The translations under genes and the position numbers were made by a program. The notes under the pieces are model-generated. The model was not told the origin of the DNA, ran no database searches, and worked only from the letters and a program-made list of their open reading frames with translations. Below, in pieces: positions 10,123-22,084 of a DNA stretch of 64,000 nt (positions are counted from its first letter, which is position 1; each line of letters begins with the position of its first letter). The DNA is from Panax quinquefolius (Eukaryota; Streptophyta; Magnoliopsida; Apiales; Araliaceae): positions 45,002,464 to 45,066,463 of the forward strand of contig CM035162.1 in assembly GCA_020205615.1 (NCBI GenBank). The letters run 5' to 3'.

Positions 10123-10461
10123 GTGACCTCCCAGAAAGCAAGGAACCCGAATGAGGTCATCACGGGTAAGCTTATCATAAACTCTAGCGAAGTCTACACT
10201 TTATTTGATACTGGTTCTACCCATTATTTTATTTCTCCTACTTGCGCTCAACGATTAAATTTGACTCCGGAGGAATTAGACTTTGACTTATCTATGGAAA
10301 CTCCGTTGGGAGAAACCTTCATTACATCCACGGTTTATAAGTCTTGTTTGGTTCAAGTTGGTACCCATACATTACCTGTCGATCTTATTGCATTAAAAAT
10401 ACTTGCATTTGATGTAATTCTAAGGATTGATTGGTTAACTACTCATCATGCAAAAAATTAA
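10123..10461 (+). pseudogene. Element B aspartic protease
   Basis: A 112-residue open stretch containing L-F-D-T-G-S-T-H-Y-F-I-S (catalytic D-T-G near 10207) and ending F-D-V-I-L-R-I-D-W-L, where the family has I-L-G-M-D-W-L. The Gly to Arg change sits next to the second structural motif. It matches C and D proteases (S-P-T-C-A-Q-R-L-N-L-T-P-E). The frame closes with TAA at 10459, before the RT linker. Confidence 0.82.
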
Positions 10462-10639
10462 TTTTTTTCGTGAGGTTGTTAGCTTTCATATTCCTAATTG
10501 ACCTATTACGCGAATTCAAGCAACCAAACCATTAAAATCAATCACTGTCATCTCAAGCCATAAAGCTATTCGTTTATTAAAAAATGGATGTCAAGCTTTC
10601 TTAGCTCATGTCATAGATCTAAACAAAAATACGTCAGTT

Positions 10640-11640
10640 TTGAATAATATTTCTATTGTTAATGAATTTCCTGACGTATTCCCTGAAGAACTTCTTGGCC
10701 TACCCCAGAGCGTGAAATTGAATTTTGTATCGACCTTAAACCCGGTACAAAACCCATTTCTAAATCCCCATATCGAATGGCTTCTATTGAACTTCAGGAG
10801 TTAAAAACTCAACTGCTGGAATTGATAGACATTGGCTTTATTCGTCCTAGTACTTCTCCTTGGGGTGCTCCTGTTCTATTCGTGAAGAAGAAAGATGGGA
10901 GTATGCGACTTTGTATTGATTATCGGGAGTTGAATCATGTCACCATCAAAAATAGGTACCCATTGCCACGTATTGATGACTGTTTGACCCGGTTGCAAGG
11001 AGCAAATTCTTTTCAAAGATTAATCTTCGTTAGGATATCACCAATTGAAGATTAGAGCAGATGACATTCAAAGGCGGCTTTGAACTCGATGCGGGCATTA
11101 TGAATTCCTAGTCATGTCCTTTGGATTGACTAATGCTCTCTTTGCCTTCATGGATATGATGAACCAAGTATTGAGGAATATTTGGATCACTTTGTGGTCG
11201 TCTTTATTGATGACATCCTCATATATTCCAAAACCCGTGAAGATCATGAGCAACACTTGAGGTCGATACTCAAAAAGCCGTCAATATAAGCTTTATGCCG
11301 AGTTGAAGAAATGCGAGTTACGGCGAGGAAGTAGCATTCCTTGGGCACGTGGTATCAAGTCATGGAATATCATTGACCCAACAAAGATTGAAGCTATTCA
11401 AAGTTGGGAGCAACCTAAATCGATGATAGAAGTCGTAGCTTTCTTGGCTTAGCTGGTTATTATTGGAGATTCATAGAAGGGTTTTCTCGAATCGCTACTC
11501 CACTAACTCAGCTGACTCAGAAAGATATAAAGTTCGGTTGGAGCGAGGAATATGAAAAGAGTTTTCAAGAACTCAAGGAGACTCATTTTATTTTGTTCTA
11601 ACAATACTACTCTCTGGTTCGGAGGATTTGTCATCTCTGA
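10640..11640 (+). pseudogene. Element B reverse transcriptase, frameshifted
   Basis: RT copies element RNA into DNA. The linker [11 protein letters not shown] (10660-10690) leads to an open stretch 10777-11055 with [14 protein letters not shown] and C-I-D-Y-R-E-L-N. A short deletion near 11030 removes part of the L-R-S-G-Y-H-Q-L motif and shifts the frame. The catalytic F-I-D-D is intact at about 11203-11214, followed by I-L-I-Y-S. Y-W-R-F-I-E-G-F-S (about 11460) marks the RT C-terminus. Several small indels mean it cannot be translated whole. Confidence 0.82.
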
Positions 11641-12000
11641 TGATGCTTGAGCAAAAGGGTTAGGATGTGTTCTCATACAACATGGGAAAGTCATAGCCTA
11701 TGCCTCACGAAAACTCAAAGAATATGAGAGGAATTATCGTACTCATGATCTAGAGTTGGCAGCTGTTGTCTTCGCACTAAAGATTTGGAGGCATTACTTG
11801 TATGGGGAGAAAGTGGAGATCTTTACGGATCATAAAATCCTCAAATATTTCTTCACTCAAAAGGAACTCAACATGCGACAATGATGTTGGCTTGAACTGT
11901 TGAAAGATTATGATCATACTATCCGATACCATCCTGGAAAAGCGAGCGTGGTATTTGACGCATTGAGTAGAAAATCATATGCGAATGAAAGTGCAATATT
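11625..12000 (+). pseudogene. Element B RNase H
   Basis: RNase H removes the RNA strand during cDNA synthesis. Visible motifs are [17 protein letters not shown] (about 11657-11710), [19 protein letters not shown] with the conserved Glu, I-F-T-D-H-K (conserved Asp), and W-L-E-L-L-K-D-Y-D. The A-D-A-L-S-R box reads F-D-A-L-S-R. There is a TGA near 11646 and another at about 11881 in M-R-Q-stop. The RNase H to integrase linker up to 12211 is coding-like but broken (M-R-K-K-V-Q-E-G near 12160). Confidence 0.78.
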
Positions 12001-12211
12001 GTCAATATAAAGGCCCATTTTGTATGACTTGCAAAGGATGGAGATAGAGATAAAGACTCGAGGGACCCACGTGATGATGGAAAATATCTGAGTAGAACCG
12101 ACTTTAATTGATAAAATTAAAATTTGCTCAAGAAATTCTGAATCCGGAGATTTGATCATTATGAGGAAGAAAGTGCAAGAAGGTGAAAGTAGTATGCACA
12201 CAAGCCAATCA

Positions 12212-14151
12212 TGTTTGATGATAAAGCATATACTTTGAAACAATCTTATTCATTTATTAATAAAAAGTATTAATTTATTAAAGGCTTTTAATTATTTACA
12301 TGATCTTTGTTTTTATAATATGTGATAAACCCATAGTTTTAAGCAATGCTTTTAGAATAATGATGATGATCATTCTAATGAGATCTAAATTCTTTGAAAG
12401 CTTAAAACTAAAATAGTTCCCAATCGTTGGATTACTAAATTGGGGATTAGTGAATCCGGATAGATTGGTACATCGTTCTTGCTTTCGTTGGATGAGGATG
12501 ATTGATCTCATGATCATTTGTGTGGAGACACTAAAGCAAGTATGTAGGTGCTTATTAGAGAATAAGTTCATTGAGCGTGGCTCGCTAAGGAATACCTAAT
12601 GGAGTTTTACTTGCCGTCAATAGGAATTCTGTAGTGATAGTAAAGTCAAGTGATCCTTGGACTTGAGATCACCATAGTATCTTGTGTATGATGAGTTATA
12701 CTTTGACTTATTCCTTAAGACCCTTAGGGTATATCAAAGGTATGCTTGGGTATAACAAGTTGTACATGGAGATAATATATGATCGATAAAGAATCTACCA
12801 CTTCTAATAAAAGAAGAGAAATGTCTATGTGATTCGATAAATGACAACCCGAAGAGTCCTTGGGTTAAGGCGAGAATGAAATTAGAAAGGAGTTTCTAAT
12901 TTGCATTATTTGAGTTGTGCATTTAAGGATCGAAATACATATAATTAAATAAAATAAGACTTGTGAGTAATTCCATGTCTTATATTTAATTGGGACATTG
13001 TATGGTGGAAGGATTGAATTATGCGGTAACTATTTACTCAAAGGTTCTTTTATGATTAATGTTGAAATCTATATTATCCGGAAAGTCGTTGATCATTAGG
13101 GAGGCTTATCCCTATTGTAGAATAAATATTATTTATTTAAATAAATTAATTGTTTAATTAATTTATTTAAATAAGATTAGAATTATTCTAATTGATTTAT
13201 TCACAGGGTTTAATATGGAGAACCTAAAGGGTCACACCATAAAAGGAAGAATAATTATTTAAGAAGTTAATGGCATAATCGTAATAATATGTTAAGTATA
13301 TTTAATTTAATCTATGGTGATAGAATAAAATTAAATAGCTTAATATATTATTATTTAATATTTTAGAAATATTAAATATAAATTAATAAGAGAGTCTTAT
13401 TAATATTATTACAATTATTATTATTTTAATTTCTAAAAGAGTTTAGGAATTAATTTAATATAAGTACTCTCATTTATTCCTAATAGGATTAGGAGGAAAA
13501 TTAGTTAAAGGAGTTTAATTAATTATCCCTAATAAGATTAAGGAGCCCATTTAATTAAAAGAGTTTAATTAAATAATACCTTATTTTATTAAATAAGGTT
13601 ACGATATCTTTATAAGAGGAGTCTTATATCGGATATCAAATGATACTGTAATTCAAAAGTTGGAGAGTACGCCTCCTTTTTCTATCTGAGATAGAAAAAC
13701 TAGGGTTTGAGCCAAAACACCCATCTTCTTGAATTTTCTTCTTCCTTGGTGGATCACCTCTAGAGGCCAAACATTTGGGTGGCTATGTTGATCAAATGAA
13801 GGAACCAAACCCGGTGGATTCAAGTTGAGCGAAAAGGATTGGAGGTGAACTTTGTACGAGGAAGCTCGATCTTCAAGGTATGATTCTTATTCGTTATCTT
13901 TTTCGTTTAATTAATAATTGTGCATAAAGGGTGATCCGGGTATATGGTTTGTATAAAATTTTAAAACTCGATTTTTACGCGTTTAGCACTTTTTATGCAA
14001 TTTGATTGCGTTCTTGAATATTACAAACCTACGAGAAGGTGCGATCTTTGGAAGCAAGAATCGATGAAGAAGGAATACTTGAGTCGACTCCGGACTTTGT
14101 GTTCTAACGATACGATTTAAAGTATAAAATCATGATGGGGCGCACAACACA
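12212..14151 (+). mobile_element. Probable solo LTR of an unrelated retrotransposon, inserted in B integrase
   Basis: About 1.9 kb of non-coding, very AT-rich DNA starts TGTTTGATGATAAAGCATAT and ends near GGGGCGCACAACACA. B's linker stops at its left edge and B's integrase resumes at its right edge (H-H/T-P-F-A-I-H-H-G). It has none of the words of the other LTRs here. An ACTAGGGTTTGAGCC stretch near 13690 and a repetitive AATTAAT-rich middle look like a Copia-type LTR, but that assignment is a guess. No clear 5-base target duplication is visible (AATCA and CCATT), so the exact ends are uncertain. Confidence 0.55.
13133..13174. repeat. Perfect hairpin in the solo LTR
   Basis: Arms of 19 bases (TTATTTAAATAAATTAATT and its reverse complement) are separated by a 4-base loop, GTTT. 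Confidence 0.8.
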
Positions 14152-14980
14152 CCATTTGCAATCCATCATGGGAGTAGTACAAAATGTATCATGATCTTGA
14201 CATACATTTTGGTGGGGCAATATAAAGAGAGAGATATATTTGTTTATCTCAAGGTGTCTAACATGTCAGCGAGTCGGCGAGACATCAAATACCAAAAGGT
14301 CCATTGCAACCATTTGAAATTCCAGAATGGAAGTGGGAGCACATTACCATGGATTTCGTTACTGGTCTTCCCAAAGTTTCTCAAGGCATAGATGCGATTT
14401 GGGTCATTGTTGATAGATTGACCAAGTCTGCTCATTTCTTACCGATACGAAAAACTTATACACTTGAACGTCTTGCTCGTATATACATAAACAAGGTTGT
14501 AAGATTGCATGGTATGCCAGTATCCATTGTTTACGATCGAGACCAAGATTCACTTCAGCGATTTTGGGTTAGTTTGCAAAAAGCTATGAGCGCAGATTTA
14601 CGATTTAGCTTCGGATATCATCCTCGGGACAGACAGACGATCGGAGAGGACTATTCAAACTCTTGAAGATCTATTAAGACTCTGTGTCCTTGATTTCAAG
14701 GAAGTTGGGACAAGTTCTTACCATTGGTGGAGTTTTCCTACAACAACAGATTATCAAGAAAGTATTGGCATGGCTCCATTTGAAGCGTTGTATGGAAGAA
14801 AGTGTCGTTCTCCAGTATGTTGGGATTAGGTGGGTGAAGCAGCGTTGTTGGGACCAGGAGTTGGTACGTATGACTACGAAAAAGATTCAAATGATCGACA
14901 ACGATAAAAAACCTCACAAGATTGATAAAGAGTTATCTTGATCTTCATCGAAAGGGCGTGGAATTTGATATAGGAGATCG
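14152..14980 (+). pseudogene. Element B integrase (zinc-binding and catalytic core), frameshifted
   Basis: Integrase inserts the cDNA into the genome. The His-containing part (F-A-I-H-H-G) and C-L-T-C-Q-R (near 14255) belong to the N-terminal zinc domain. The open stretch 14304-14666 starts in W-K-W-E-H-I-T-M-D-F-V-T-G-L-P (first catalytic Asp, residue 17 of the stretch), and has S-I-V-Y-D-R-D (second Asp, 61 residues later). The third acidic residue lies in the S-E-R-T-I-Q-T-L-E-D sequence around 14645-14670, now out of frame. P-F-E-A-L-Y-G-R-K-C follows at about 14775-14810. Confidence 0.82.
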
Positions 14981-14984
14981 TGTG

Positions 14985-15424
14985 TTGTTACGTGTTGCTC
15001 CATGAAAAGGAGTTACGAGATTTGGAAGAGAGGAAAGCTCGATCCTCGATTCATCGGCCCATTTTAATCCTTGATCGAGTAGGAAGCGTGGCCTATAGAC
15101 TCGCTTTTACCGCCAAGTATGTCTCGTGTTCATAACGTTTTCACATATCCATATTACGTAAATATGTGGAAGACCCGAACCACATTATTGAGTTGGGCCG
15201 GACGAAATAGCGGAAGATTTGGCGTATGAAGAGGTTCTGTTCAAATCTTGGATAAGAAGGAACATATTCTACGCACCAAGGTTATATCTCAAGTAAAAGT
15301 TTTGTGGAGAAACCACGATGTTGAGGAAATGACTTGGGAGTTAGAATCTGAAATGAAATCAAGGTATCCTTACCTCTTCGACATACCAGGTACGTACCCT
15401 AATTTCGAGGGTGAAATTTCATAA
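14985..15424 (+). pseudogene. Element B integrase C-terminus and chromodomain
   Basis: The frameshifted integrase tail (G-R-V/G-S-V-A-Y-R-L near 15090, H-N-V-F near 15130) leads into a clean final frame from about 15258 to the TAA at 15422. This frame holds V-K-V-L-W-R-N-H-D-V-E-E-M-T-W and E-S-E-M-K-S-R-Y-P-Y-L-F, the terminal chromodomain-type motif of Tekay-like elements, which is thought to guide integration to methylated chromatin. It is the reference for the 45-base deletion in both D copies. Confidence 0.8.
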
Positions 15425-15435
15425 GAAGGGGAGAT
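15422..15435 (+). promoter_or_regulatory. Polypurine tract of B
   Basis: TAAGAAGGGGAGAT lies directly before the 3' LTR start TGTAAAAC. It primes plus-strand DNA synthesis in this class of element. Confidence 0.75.
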
Positions 15436-17879
15436 TGTAAAACCCCAACTTTTTGAATAAAGATGAATTTTCTATAAATATTAATTTTGAATATTATGGA
15501 GTGAAATTGATATAATAGTTGTGGGTAATATTTATAAATTTTTCAAAGTATGCAAGTTGTTATGTAATATTCGATTGGTCGGGGTATATTCGTTTTAACA
15601 GGGAATATTAGTACAACGGCACAATCATTGGTGGACTCCACAATGGAATTATTGTCGGATTGAGAAAACGACAAAAATACTTTATGAAAATAATGACGGA
15701 AGTTTTATTGTTAATACTGTTGAACTACTCGGTAGTAAAAATACGCGTGGTTGCATAGTAGCACACGGTATTGATTATTGATGCTTACGTGAGTAGTCAC
15801 TCAGTTTTGTTTAATTATTGTCACAGTAATTGTGGTAGTTATGAACCCCCGTTTATCCATTTTTCAAAATAATCGGTAGAAAATTATTTAATATAATAAA
15901 GGTGGGGGCCACATGTGGGGCCATAAGTGTTGAAAAATTAAATTTGGGGAAGTTTTCTTTAGATGACACGGGAGGGAGTATTTGTGGCATTATATATATA
16001 TATATATATATATAATAGTTTGAAATTGGTAAAAGAGAAGTACTACTTGTATTATTTATATATATATATATGGCATGATTGAAATAGGCAGGAAAGGAGT
16101 ACAATTATTATTAGTTTCATATATATATATATACATGTGATAATGTTAAGTTGTTGGCGGGTTGTATCACGGGGGTAATGACCCGTGAGTTTATATATAT
16201 ATATATAATATATTATATATTATATATATTATATTTTATTTAAAAGATTTTGCTTTAAATATGAGCAAATATGGATTAAAAGTAAATCAATCTGGATAGT
16301 TCATGGATTAATTCTTATGCATTCCATTTTCCTATAAATAGAAGCTCATTTCTTCATTATTTTCTTAGGAATTCTTTGAACTCTAGAGAGAGAAACTATA
16401 GAGAGAGACTATAGAGATAGAAGAAAAGTATTTTGCTACTTAACTACTTTTATATTCAGGTTTCTTTTACGGTAAAGGGTGTTATTCTTTCTTATTCATG
16501 AAGAGAGCTGTTATTCCATTTCTTATTATTACATTGGAATAACTTTATATCTGTGATCTACCCTATACTTGGTGACATTATTCTATTATTACATTGGAAC
16601 ATCACATGCATGTGTTTTTACAGGACTGGTTAAAATCTTATTATTATCTGTTGGAACATCACATGTCATGTGTTTTACACAGGACTGGTTAAAATCTTTA
16701 TTATATCTGTTGGAACATCCTGCCGGTGCAAATTTTGCACGACTGGTTCCGTTGTTATTATTCATTGGAATAACTGTCATGCAAAGTACCGCATGCATGG
16801 TGATTTCTTTTGTTATTCCATTCTTTATTATACTCGGTTAGTTAAAGTTTTGACTTCTATACTCCATGAAATTAGTAGAATATCCTTAATATTTTCGCTT
16901 CATCCGGTATCTTTTTTATGAAATATTCTTACGATTATTCTTGAATTTTACTCTACAAAAGCAAGTATCATGTTGACAATTTGGACGTTAATAATTCTGG
17001 ATAAAATAATTCTTGAACTTGTTTTATTGAATTCTTATATCATTATCATCATCCTCATGTTTATATTTTGTTGAAAGTCAAATACGTGGCTTTTGTAGTG
17101 CATAGATGGACTTGGTATGATTATGACCGAGGATTATTGATTGTAATCATAACCGTAATATTACAAATGATGTGGTAAAAAAGTACTCGTTGTAGTAGTG
17201 CATTGATGGACGAGTTGTTGGCATGATCATGACCATTAATGAATACACAAATATTCTTGGTCCGTAGTGCATGGATAATTATGGTCGTGATACTAAAGAA
17301 TATCCTGGTGGTAGTAGTGCGAGGGGTGATTCGATGATGTGGAATATTTATTGTTTGAGTCTCGGCGATAATGATGATGAAAAACCTTTTTAATCATAAA
17401 AGATTGTAGATTTTATTTTCTACTAGACTCTTTTAATGGATTGCTTGTTCCGCTGCAGTTAAACTTGATGTCTATTATATTTTATCAGTTTAACATTGTT
17501 AGAGACTAATGATAATTTATTCTGCATTATCTTAGTCATAATATTTCTTCTTTGGGCTAGTTGAGCTCACCCTTTCTTTCACCTTTATTCTCTTGAGGAA
17601 ATGAGAACAAAGCGAGGGGACTAGTCGGGGAGCGGAGTGCGGTCAGGAAGGATAGCATTAGTAGTCCTCACTATTACGTGAAATAGTGTGTTAATAATTG
17701 TAATGAGGACTCCTTTTGAGTTTGAATAATCTCTAGTAGACAATAATTGTATTCAAACTCACGATTATGTTTTGTTGTATTGTACCACGACAGTTGTATT
17801 AGTAAGTTGTATTTGAATTTTGTACCATGTATCGGCGACCCAAGATGGGTGATGTATACCTAATTTTGGGGGCGTCACA
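15436..17879 (+). repeat. Element B 3' LTR
   Basis: Closely similar to 6243-8759. It starts TGTAAAACCCC and ends GGGGGCGTCACA at 17879. The TA tracts are shorter and the ~60-base array differs from the 5' copy. A's coding frame resumes at 17880. Confidence 0.88.
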
Positions 17880-19030
17880 AATTATTCATTCAAATATGGA
17901 AGCGATAATTGATTGTCACAAGAAGTGTCGTAAACCTTATGACTCAAAGTCAAAGGTAGTTTTCCATGGTAGCAAATCGCCTAGACAAATGAAATGTCAG
18001 CGATTATGCGGGCCGAAGTTGTTGAGTCAAGGTTGTATGGGTTATTTAGCTTACATAGTCGATACTCAGAAGAAGGGTGTAAAACTGGAGGAGATACTAG
18101 TGGTTTGAGAATTCGTAGATGTATTTCCGGAAGATTTGCCAGGACTTCCACCTGACAGAGAGATTGAGTTCGTAATTGACTTAGCACCAGGAACTGCACC
18201 GATATCGAAGGCCCCGTACAGAATGGCTCCGGTAGAAATGAAGGAACTAATGGTGCAATTGCAAGAAGCTGAACTTTGGACAAGAAGTATATTCAACCAA
18301 GCGTATCCCGTAGTGGAAGCGTAGGTATTATTATTGTGAAGAAGAAGGGCGAATCAATGTGTCTTTGTATTGATTATAGGGAGTTAAACAAGGTCACTAT
18401 TAAGAATAGGTATCAGTTACCTAGAATAGATGACTTGTTTGATCGGTTGAAAGGTGTTAAATATTTCTCGAAAATAGATTTGAGAAGTGGGTATCACCAA
18501 TTGAAGGTAAGAAAGGAGGATATACCTAGAACATCATTAGAACTAGAATGCGGACATTACGAGTTTACGGTGATGTCTTTGGTTTAACAAATGCCCTGCT
18601 TGGCGTTCATGGATTTGATGAGCAGGGTATTTAAACCATTCTTAGACAAGTTAAGTAGTAGTGTTTATCGGCGACATTACGGTATATTCCAAAACTCAAG
18701 AAGAACACGTGGAACATTTCGTCGACATTGGAGACACTAAGAAAGGAAAAGTTGTATGCGAAATTCTCTAAGTGTGAATTTTGGCTCGATCGATGTGTGT
18801 ATAATTTTTGGGTCATGTGATTGACAAAGATGGGATTCGGTAGATCCATCGAAAGTGGAAGTTGTAATCAATTGGGAACAACCAAGGACACCTTCGGAGG
18901 TGAGGAGTTTCTTGGGAATTTGGTGGGTTATTATAGAAGATTTATACAAGATTTTTCCAAGATAGCCACTCAGTTAACAAATTTGACACGGAAAAGCTGT
19001 GAAATTCGTTTGGGCGGAGAAGTGTGAAAG
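17880..19030 (+). pseudogene. Element A protease end and reverse transcriptase, broken
   Basis: Opens with I-I-H-S-N-M-E-A-I-I-D-C-H-K-K (protease C-terminus), then G-Y-L-A-Y-I-V-D-T and [10 protein letters not shown] (18127 on). RT words are [39 protein letters not shown] (18450-18510) and F-L-G-N-L-V-G-Y-Y-R-R-F-I (about 18910-18945). The catalytic F-x-D-D reads F-I-G-D near 18667, so the first Asp is lost. A stop at 18105 and several frameshifts add to the decay. Confidence 0.83.
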
Positions 19031-19079
19031 AGCTTCAAGATTTGAAGAAGAAGCTAAGTATGGCTTTGTGTTAACCTAC

Positions 19080-19480
19080 TTAGGATAATCTGAGGAAATT
19101 TTGTGGTGTATAGTGATGCCTCACACGAAAAGATTGGGTTGTGTTCTTATGCAAAAAGCAGCAAAGTTATTGCCTATGCATCAAGACAACTAAAGGATTA
19201 TGAGAAAGGTTATCGACTCATGATTTAGAATTAGGCTATTTGTGGTATTTGCTCTCAAGATATGAGAACCTTATTTGTATGGAGAAATGTGAGATCACAG
19301 ACCACAAAAATCTGAAGTATATTTTCACTCGGAAAGATCTGAACATCGTCGTCGGAGAAGGTGGATGGAATTGATAAAAGATTATGATTGTGAGATCTTT
19401 TATCATCCGAAAGGCAAAGCGAATGTGGTTGCGAGATGCTTTAAGTAGGAAAGGTCGGGAGAAATTGATCTTGATAACAA
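19080..19480 (+). pseudogene. Element A RNase H, heavily decayed
   Basis: Recognisable pieces are Y-S-D-A-S (near 19112), A-Y-A-S-R-Q-L-K-D-Y-E (about 19175-19205), F-A-L-K (conserved Glu region near 19215-19260), I-T-D-H-K-N-L-K-Y-I-F-T-R-K (near 19295-19335), and F-Y-H-P-K-G-K-A-N-V-V (near 19405). They sit in different frames. Confidence 0.7.
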
Positions 19481-19739
19481 CTCGGGAGGAGCTCATTTTC
19501 GGCAATGACAAAGTTAGAATTGGAAATCAAATTTCCATAGGAATCAGATGAGCGACTATTTCGGTTAGAAGTAGGTCAGACTTTCTTTGGACAAGGTGAA
19601 GAAGCCGCTTTCGATTACAAGATGAAGAATGTGGAAAGATAAAGAGAATATGGGTGATGGTAGCGTCATGAAATACAAAGGTCGATCTAGAAGGATTACT
19701 ACTGATGCGAGGGAAGAATCGGGTTCAATGACACAGGCG

Positions 19740-20480
19740 AAAGGCGAAATCTTGATCGAAGCTCATAGCTCAAGATATTCGATTCATCCGAGGAAGCACG
19801 AAGATGTATCAAGATTTCGCCGAGCATTTTTGGTGGTAGAATATGAAAAGGGATGTTGCGAGAATCGTGGCTAAATGTTTGACATGTCAAAGAGTAAAAG
19901 CCGAACATCAAAGACCCAATGGATTACTTCAATTTGTTGGAAATACTAGGAATGGAAATGTGGGAACACATCACGATGGATTTTGTGGTGGGTCTTCCAA
20001 CTACGAGAGAGGATCGATCAATTTGGGTGATAGTGGGACGGTGACAAAATCGGTTGCACTTTTACCAATAAAGATTAGGTTCAATCTTGATCGGTTGGCA
20101 AGATTGTACATCAAAAGATCGTTTGAGACATGGAGTGCTAGTGTCGATTGTGTCCGATAGAGACCCACGATTCACTTCAAATTTTGGAAGAGACTACAAG
20201 AATGCATGGGAACTCAATTGCGAATGAGTGCGACTTATCATCCACAAAGCGGATGGCGAAAGCGAGCGAGCGATCCGGACATTGGAAGATATCTTGAGAG
20301 CATCGTCATGGATTTCAAAGGAATTTGGGAAGAACAATTACCATTGGTGGAATTTTCCTACAATAATAGTTATCCGTGAGCATCGGCATCGCCTTACGAA
20401 GCGTTATCTGACGAGAAAGTCTGAGAACTCCTTTGTCTTTGGGATGAAGTTGGTGAACGTCAACTACTAGGACGAATTAG
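19740..20480 (+). pseudogene. Element A integrase core, frameshifted
   Basis: Zinc-domain words are A-H-S-S-R-Y-S-I-H-P (19768-19795) and C-L-T-C-Q-R-V-K-A-E-H-Q-R-P (about 19876-19917). The catalytic acidic residues are all visible: M-D-F-V-V-G-L-P (19976), S-D-R-D-P-R-F-T-S (20152) and E-S-E-R-A-I-R-T-L-E-D (20255). They are split between frames by indels. Confidence 0.78.
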
Positions 20481-21060
20481 TGCAACAAAGCTCTTTGAGG
20501 TTATCAAACTCATCGAGGACAAGATTGGTAGCGACTCAAGGCCGACGGAAGAAGTATCTTTGATCAACACGAGGCAAGATCGTGCATTTGGCGTAGGAAG
20601 CTATGTATTCCTAAAAGTTTCTCCTTGGAAGGGAAAATTCGTTTTGATAAGAAGGAAAACTAAGCTAGAGGTTTATTGGACCCTTTGAAGTCTTTGCGAA
20701 AAGTTGGAGAGGTAGCTTACGAGGTAGCTCTACCTCGAGTTGGAAAACATTCATAATGTTTTCATATTTGATATTTACGACCATATAAACCCGATTACAA
20801 TCACGTGATCGAAAGTACGAACCGTTGCGGTTTGAGAAAGATTTGTCTTATGAAGAGGTTCTATCCGGATAGTCGATGAGAAAGAACAAGTGCTCGGGAA
20901 TAAAGTGATACCTTACATGAAGGTGATATGGAGAAACCACAATCTTTGAAGAAGCGGCGTGGGAACTCGAAGAAAATGATGAAAGAGTACCACAGAGTTA
21001 TTTGTTTAATCACGTGTCTTTGATTACGGGGATGAGAATCTTTATAAGTAAGGGAAGAAT
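20480..21060 (+). pseudogene. Element A integrase C-terminus and chromodomain remnant
   Basis: Pieces are V-F-L-K-V-S-P-W-K-G (20607-20635), G-P-F-E-V-F (near 20680), G-E-V-A-Y-E-V-A-L-P (20705), and W-R-N-H-N-L-x-E-E-A-A-W-E-L-E-E-N (about 20930-20975), the last being the W-R-N-H chromodomain-type motif of Tekay-like elements. Frameshifts break it. Confidence 0.72.
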
Positions 21061-21121
21061 GTAATGAATGTGTTGTTTGAGTTGTGATTACGGGGATGAG
21101 AATCCTTATAAGAGGGAATGA
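21010..21121 (+). repeat. 74-base tandem duplication and polypurine tract of A
   Basis: GATTACGGGGATGAGAATC plus CTTATAAG occurs at about 21014 and again at 21088. The second copy ends in the purine tract ATAAGAGGGAATGA directly before the LTR start TGTAACATTC at 21122. The first copy carries a degraded tract. Confidence 0.65.
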
Positions 21122-21534
21122 TGTAACATTCAGATTTTTTTTTAAATGTAAGTTATAAATATTTATTGATTTATATAAATATTTATTGGATGTATTTATT
21201 ATTGAATAAGTAATTGTTTAAATTGATTGAGTTGATTTAGTTAATTATTTATTTGCTAAATAATTAATGTGATTAGTTAATTATTTATTTGTTAAATAGT
21301 TAATGTGTTATGTGGATTGAGTTATGTGATTAAGTAATTTATTTAATAAATTGTTATTTCATAAAGAGTGACAAATAACTATGTTATAAAAGTTATTAAA
21401 ATAAATTAAAGTAATTTTAATTTAGTTTTACCCAAACAAAGCTTAAGGATATAAACTATTTTATTTTTAAAGGATTTGCCAAACAAAGCCCTATGGCTTT
21501 TGGATTTTTGAAATTTAAATTGTTTATAAAATAA

Positions 21535-21585
<51 letters not shown>

Positions 21586-22012
21586 AATGGTACGTTATAT
21601 ATTTTATAAGCGATGTTATTATTGATTAGGCTTATTATGGCCATGTATGGTTTTATATTACAGCGTATTGGATATCGGTTGAGTTCGTGGTTAGTAGTCT
21701 AAATTATTCTTGAGAAAAAAGAAAGAAGGGCTAGAGAGAGTTTTGAGAAAAGATAGAAGTTAGGAGTTTTGAGAGAGCGTGATTTTCAAAAGCAAGTCAG
21801 TTAACAAAGATTCGTAAGTAAGCAAGCAAAAGGTGGGTTTCTCTAACCTTAATTTATGTACATATATATATTTGTGGTTTCATGATGACTAATAATCTCT
21901 GTGTTCTTTGACTTTACGGTGTATAAGATTTTTAAAAACTCTGTAAAACTATGTTTGTATAATTGGTTAGAGAAGCATGTATGTGTATACGAGTTGCAAT
22001 TGTTATCACTAG

Positions 22013-22084
<72 letters not shown>

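Larger units (their letters stand above)
6243..17879 (+). mobile_element. Element B: Ty3/gypsy (Tekay-like) retrotransposon nested in A
   Basis: LTRs of about 2.5 kb lie at 6243-8759 and 15436-17879. Both start TGTAAAACCCCAAC, and the 3' copy ends GGGGGCGTCACA. A primer site follows the 5' LTR and a purine tract precedes the 3' LTR. Gag, protease, RT, RNase H, integrase and chromodomain follow in the Ty3/gypsy order. A ~1.9 kb solo LTR interrupts the integrase. I could not find a clean 5-base target duplication (flanks GGATTG and AATTA), but A's protease frame resumes across the insertion. Confidence 0.9.

Noticed and set aside
12296..12571. 91-residue minus-strand ORF in the solo LTR
   Set aside because: No homology words, no neighbouring coding signal, and the stretch is bounded as an LTR.
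18737..18949. Minus-strand ORFs opposite the A RT
   Set aside because: Shadow frames of the RT, whose motifs are on the plus strand.
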